Below, in pieces: positions 59,106 to 64,000 of a DNA stretch of 64,000 bases. The stretch comes from Anisakis pegreffii (taxonomy: Eukaryota > Nematoda > Chromadorea > Rhabditida > Anisakidae), in contig JAPYMA010003058.1 in NCBI GenBank assembly GCA_035041965.1, forward strand, positions 1-64,000, written 5' to 3'. A program made the position numbers and the translations under genes. Below the pieces are notes generated by a model. The model did no database searches. It saw nothing but the letters and a program-made list of their open reading frames with translations, and was not told the DNA's origin. How positions within the stretch are numbered: the first letter of the stretch is position 1; every line of letters starts with the position of its first letter.

Positions 59106-61618
59106 AGAAATATAACATTTTGAATGTGTGCATTCATTATTCAAATGCAGCTGTCGATATGGCATTAGTGGTAGAACACTGATCACTAACCTGTGGTCAG
59201 CTTGAATATTTTCACAAAATTCATTTATTATTTGCTAATTTCAGCAATACGTTTGTTTCCTATCTATGACGTCTTTCATGCATTCGTATCCATCTGATAA
59301 AAAATTAAATATCGGAACAGAACAAAGATTTTCAAGCTGAATTTAAGAGGAAAAGGAAGAACATCTAAGCTTTCAAACTGAATTTTTAGGCTCTATGCTT
59401 TCGTCAAATGGCAAGTTTGTACTAAAGTATTTGATCAAAGCGGAGGATGAACTGATTTCTGATCGTTATTTTCTATGCTAAAAACTGAGCTGAAATGTTT
59501 GATCATTTTATAGATTCTCCCACTATCAAACGCCTAATTCGAATGCATTAAATAAGTATTGTTTCAACTGTTCAGTATGTGTGCACGTTCACATGTTTTC
59601 CAATCCCTTGGAGCAGCACAGCAACACGAGTTTATCAACAGAGATTCATCTTGAGTTGTTGATAAGAGTCAATATTTTCAACATGAGTTAACTGTTTACA
59701 TCACACGTCAAAATGTCTGATCATTACCATTCTTGTTTGCAATGTTAATCAATCAACGGAAAACATTAGCCAGTTCATCGATTTTTCGTATGCATTACAC
59801 GTATTACACAACATTATTGAGTTTACTTTGATTTCTTCATGTCTCTGTGACTGAATATCGACATATGTTCGAACAAGTTTCCATACTGTCCAGCAATAAC
59901 ATAAAACCTGTTATGTAATCTTCATAGAAGGCAATTTTAACAACTGTATTTCAACAAATTCCATTCACTCCGTGATGAACTGCTTGTAGTATTTCTTTTT
60001 TCGTGCATCTTTTAATTCGCTCGTTCATACTCATGAAACAATCTTTCTTCATGTTCATTGATCCTTTTTTCATGAATTATAATCTTTGTCAGCTCTCTTC
60101 AAAACAGTTTGCAAACAAAATGACTGATTGAACATTTTGCGAATGTGGTACAAATTTTTTTGCATTCTTTAAATAATTGCCAACTCCGAGTAATTGGCTC
60201 TTATTGATTCTTACCTTCAATTTATCCACCTCCCAATGAGAATACAACAGGTCATCATCGCGACCACAGACTGTTCCTCGAACTCAATTCCAGTTAAAGA
60301 ACAGACACTAGCAATTTAGTCTGTATAACATATTTTTGACCATGATATAACAGAAATTAATTTTAATTCTTACTACAGAATCGTCCCAAAATCGTGACGT
60401 AAAGAGGATGTTACCAGCAATAGGTATTCGATGTTTTCGTTGTGCCGCTCTCCTATCATCAAATACAATCAAATGTGAATTGATCAGGATTGAAACACCA
60501 TTTCATGCCTATCAGGCCAAACGTTATCACCATCTACCAATAAACAGTTTGTTTCAAATACCTTCTATTGTCTTATTTGACATCATCAATATTCTTTTGA
60601 ATGCTCGTGCCGTAAACGAGAAAATAGTTGGAAAATTACTATTCTGATTCGAAATGCTGCTGAGGAAAAATTCTGCTAGATTACTTTAGTTGTAATGAAT
60701 TGATTCAAACGAACGTAATGAATCAAGAAGGTGTATGTGAACGAATATGATAAGGAGCAATGTCTTCTTCTCGCTCTGACCCTTTTCAACGCAATCGTTT
60801 GACATTTCAAGTTCCTTTGAACGAGTTCACATCAATTTTCGGTTCAGTTCGAAGCGTTTTTTCAATTCCAATTTTTTTGAAAATTCAAAATTTGAGTGAT
60901 CTCAAAACATTGGCCACTGCAAAGTGCGAATGCCAATATTTATTATTCAAAATCCTAACTTCGATTTTTATCAGTTATTTCATAAAACAGTGTGGTCTCT
61001 AGACACTCTCTAAACGTTAAAATACACTGATGAACTGGTCATTTTGTATCAAAAAAATAATTTTTTAAATGGTGGAACTGAAACCAAAGATATTGATTTG
61101 AATGAATGTTGAAATGAATTACTATATTAGTTCTATCACTTTGCCCAATTGATAACAACTCAAAATTTTCGCCGTGTGTTTGTTCAAGTGATAATCTGGG
61201 TCACATGCAGTACAGATTAGCGTTTCAATTCGTTCGTTCTAAATTTCCACCCTTCGTGCACGTAAATGAATGCACTTGTTAGAGTGCATATAAGGAGGCA
61301 CTGCTGATGTAGTCAATGAGCAGCTCATCAAATTGCAAGCAGTCCGACAAATTAGTAAAAAGCAGGCGATTCTGGGCTTTTTTTATATAAATCCGAATGT
61401 ACTCAACGATATTCGAGAGTTGGGTTTTATAAATCAGCCATTTCACAACACTACCAAACGTGAGAAAACCGCATGCTGCTTATCAACCTCCCATGTGTTT
61501 GCATATCAACTTTGTATCCACTGAGGAATCGCTCAGTTGTTTAACTCCCCATTTTTGCGTGATGTTAGCTGCGATTATGGGAATGATAATGTTAACAACA
61601 ATTTCCTCACACATTTGG
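59106..61618. other. No gene recognised
   Basis: Short frames only. A stretch at 59158-59205 faintly recalls a tRNA D-arm but does not fold. Confidence 0.5.
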
Positions 61619-61999
61619 TTATTGTAACAAGACATCTTTCAAATTTTCTCTTATCGAAATTTTACCAAATTCGATGTCCCTAATTGGATTACTAATCGTA
61701 AGCACTTTTTGGCGCATTCTCGCTTGATCGTCAATACTCGTAATATGCTGCTGCGAATTGTGATGGGAATTGTCGTTCTTCTTTAAGTCTATTGTCCTCA
61801 TAAGATTCGATCCATAAACAGGAACTCCATTAGGCACACAAATTATTAAACATGTGCGGCACAATACCCTGGGCAATATAGAAGAGTAGCCCAAAACCTC
61901 TGTGCTCGCCAACTCAATAATCGAAGTTGGAATTCCTTGAAGACAGATGATTCCCAGCGCTGTTATTGTTAGGGAAGAATGGGGAAAGAAGGATGTCAA
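61619..61999 (-). CDS. Hypothetical ORF, 126 codons, two hydrophobic stretches
   Basis: I do not recognise it. The frame has hydrophobic stretches near residues 8-30 (LTITALGIICLQGIP) and 42-62 (LCRTCLIICVPNGVPVYGS), then a polar tail ending in NLKDVLLQ. The pattern could be the C-terminal end of a multi-span receptor. Another hydrophobic frame lies directly upstream (62178-61996) and could be joined by splicing. It is antisense to the region just before the first recognised sulfite oxidase exon. Chance cannot be excluded. Confidence 0.25.
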   Translation of the reverse strand: MTSFFPHSSLTITALGIICLQGIPTSIIELASTEVLGYSSILPRVLCRTCLIICVPNGVPVYGSNLMRTIDLKKNDNSHHNSQQHITSIDDQARMRQKVLTISNPIRDIEFGKISIRENLKDVLLQ

Positions 62000-62187
62000 G
62001 GAAGGAAGAATGTGGTATTGGTGACAACAGGGAACAGGGAAAAATAAGCTCGTGATGAGTTGTAATTGCTGATTATATCAACAGATGAACGGTACAATAC
62101 TGTGAATGTGATTGTCAGTAAAAAATCATTCAACCAAATGTTCCTCGGGTTTAGTGCAAACCAAATAAAAACAATCAAAAATTAAAG

Positions 62188-63444
62188 GATCGTCCCCAAA
62201 GGCAACGAGTCGATCGTGGGTGATTGGTTTAAGTGGTGGGGTGATAACAGCTGCATTATATCTCAAGTACAAGCATGCACAAAAGGCTTTTTGTGAATCT
62301 GTGAATGAGAACGAAACAACTAAGGATGACGTTTACAAAGTTCCAAAACGAACAGATTTACCAACCTATCGTCTTGAGGAAGTGAAGAAACGTGGCAAAG
62401 ATGCAGAACAAATTTGGGTTACCTATCAAACGGTTTGTTTCTGATGTCATTCTCGCTTTGACTGATTCCTTCATTCTACTTGATTCGTAAATTTTCAGTT
62501 TCTAAACATAATATAAGTTCTTTCATTGTTTTTCACTGATGACAATGTTTTGCTGAGAATTGTAAACTGATGACAAAATGTTTGGAAGAACTGAATCAGC
62601 AAAATTTTCAATCGTTTTCTACATCTTGCTATTCGAATATGCTATTATAAATGCAAAAAGACAGGAAATATGTTTGCAATATTTGCTGGTTGATTTTTCT
62701 TAGTAAGATTCGGATTGCGAGCTAAGACCAGCTAAATGGCAATGGTCTCAGAATGAGGAAGTTAGAAAAATGACAACGGATAATGAAAACGTGCTTTGAA
62801 TGAATGAAGTTGGTAGGTTCAGATTAATTATCATTTAATATCAGGGTGTCTATGATATAACTGACTTTGTGGAAGGGCATCCGGGCGGCGATAAGATTTT
62901 GATGGCAGCTGGAGGTGCGATCGATCCATATTGGGCGATTTACGATGTACATAAAAGTGAATCTATTTTTGAAATGATGGAGGAGATGCGAGTTGGTAAC
63001 CTGGATCCGCGAGATTTTGTTGTTGAAGAAATAAAGGTTGGATCGTTATGGTGGCCATTATTTCTTGTGTGAACAGTAATCAGTAAACAATTGTTCTTTG
63101 TCGTTGACCGGGTCGTTTTATATGAAGTCATAGCATTTATTCTTTTAATTTGCACTTTCGTTGAATTTTTCATTATATTTCTGCGTTTTTAAACATTAAA
63201 ATATTATTGATCACGTAGGTAAATTTACCATTGAATAGATATCCGTTCAATTGCATGCAGTTAACTGAATGATTTATTATAGGCTGAAAACGATCCGTAT
63301 CGAAATGATCCGAAAAGACATCCAGCTTTATTGGTCAATTCTCAAAGACCTTTTAATGCTGAAACACCAGCTGGATTGTTACTGGATTCATTCAATACAC
63401 CGAATCAGTTATTTTTTGTCCGAAGTCACATGCCTGTTCCAATA
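62188..63444 (+). CDS. suox: Sulfite oxidase, N-terminal part (continues past right edge)
   Basis: Sulfite oxidase uses heme b5 and molybdenum cofactor to oxidise sulfite to sulfate in the mitochondrial intermembrane space. Three exons are visible. The first (about 62188-62432) encodes a short hydrophobic stretch ([16 protein letters not shown]), matching the anchor or targeting region, then [10 protein letters not shown] and IWVTYQT, the start of the cytochrome b5 fold. Exon 62845-63036 carries [15 protein letters not shown] with heme-ligand His and the second heme-ligand His in YDVHKS. Exon 63283-63444 encodes [18 protein letters not shown] and [11 protein letters not shown], the start of the molybdopterin domain. 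The two junctions between these exons are phase 0. No ATG precedes the first exon in frame, so a start exon lies upstream, unseen; the Moco-ligand Cys and dimerisation domain lie beyond 64000. Confidence 0.9.
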
Positions 63445-64000
63445 GTACTCCCATTTACTTATTTAACATTTGCTTGATTCTTTTGAACCTGTTGTCTATT
63501 TTCGGAACACAGTATGTTCAGCATCTATTGTAAGCCTTTTGAAAGATGTTTACACCTCCTCAAAATACTCATCGAAAGCCTTTCAATCTCGATATTGCGA
63601 ACTCTTGATGCGGACAGGATCGAATGAGTTTGGAGCGTTTCATCGTGAGCCAGAACACAACAACACTTGTGCTGCAATGACAAAATTAGAATGTAACATT
63701 TTAGACTGCTAGCGAGAACAACAGCTACTAGCATGGCGATAGAATTTGATTTGAGCGCATTGATGTTTGAGTGAGATTTCTCGGAGTGTTCTCTGAGGGC
63801 TCGCATTAATTTTCGAATATAAGATGAGAATAACTTATATATAGCACTCTTCATGTAGAACTAAGCATGTTGCTAGAGAATGCAGATTTGATATGTTCAG
63901 TCACCGTGTAACTTAATCACTGAAAAACGGACCAAATTTACCTCAATTTCCATTTTGTTGCATGTGGATTGATGTTAAAGTAAAGATGCTAAAAAAGTGA
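63445..64000. other. Probable sulfite oxidase intron; no further exon seen
   Basis: The donor ATA|GTACTC at 63444 opens an intron. Open frames here (80 and 109 codons on opposite strands) show no molybdopterin-domain motif. Confidence 0.5.

Noticed and set aside
59158..59205. tRNA-like stretch GGCATTAGTGGTAGAACAC
   Set aside because: It resembles an A box, but no B box, cloverleaf or terminator follows.

Overview
The window looks like nuclear DNA of a nematode, probably a repeat-rich parasitic one. It is AT-rich. Its genes are cut into short exons with acceptors mostly of the TTTCAG type, and the recognisable proteins (S28 serine peptidases, mitochondrial sulfite oxidase, multi-span membrane proteins) have animal-type architectures. 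I cannot name the species. No operon or spliced-leader gene was recognised. All gene models were assembled by eye from splice sites, reading phase and protein motifs, and none has transcript support.

Layout. Positions 1-820 (minus): the first exons of an S28-family peptidase gene that leaves the window on the left, with a broken copy of one exon 1.5 kb upstream. Positions 870-10556: no gene recognised, several interspersed repeats. Positions 10557-18688 (minus): two adjacent paralogous genes for proteins with about eight membrane spans (6 and 8 exons); every splice phase closes. Positions 18689-34062: no gene recognised with confidence; this holds a ~3.1 kb element with long, diverged inverted arms (28313-31412), inverted interspersed repeats and perfect hairpins. 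Positions 34063-47268 (plus), with a likely last exon at 48614: one long gene for a secreted protein made of two fused S28 peptidase domains, each with a complete Ser-Asp-His triad. Positions 47269-51600: repeats. Positions 51603-59020 (minus): a tandem array of elongator tRNA-Met(CAT) genes with 30 full-length copies, units of 216 or 310 bp, two decayed copies at the left edge and a 100-N assembly gap. Positions 62188-63444 (plus): the 5' part of a sulfite oxidase gene that runs off the right edge.

The genes do not form an obvious pathway. The S28 proteins are probably secreted or lysosomal peptidases, the tRNA array would supply elongator methionyl tRNA, and sulfite oxidase detoxifies sulfite in the mitochondrial intermembrane space. 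The strongest unusual signals are the tRNA-Met array with its higher-order repeat structure, the internally duplicated S28 gene whose two halves keep nearly identical exon lengths, the tandem eight-span membrane genes, and a set of long inverted repeats and perfect hairpins.
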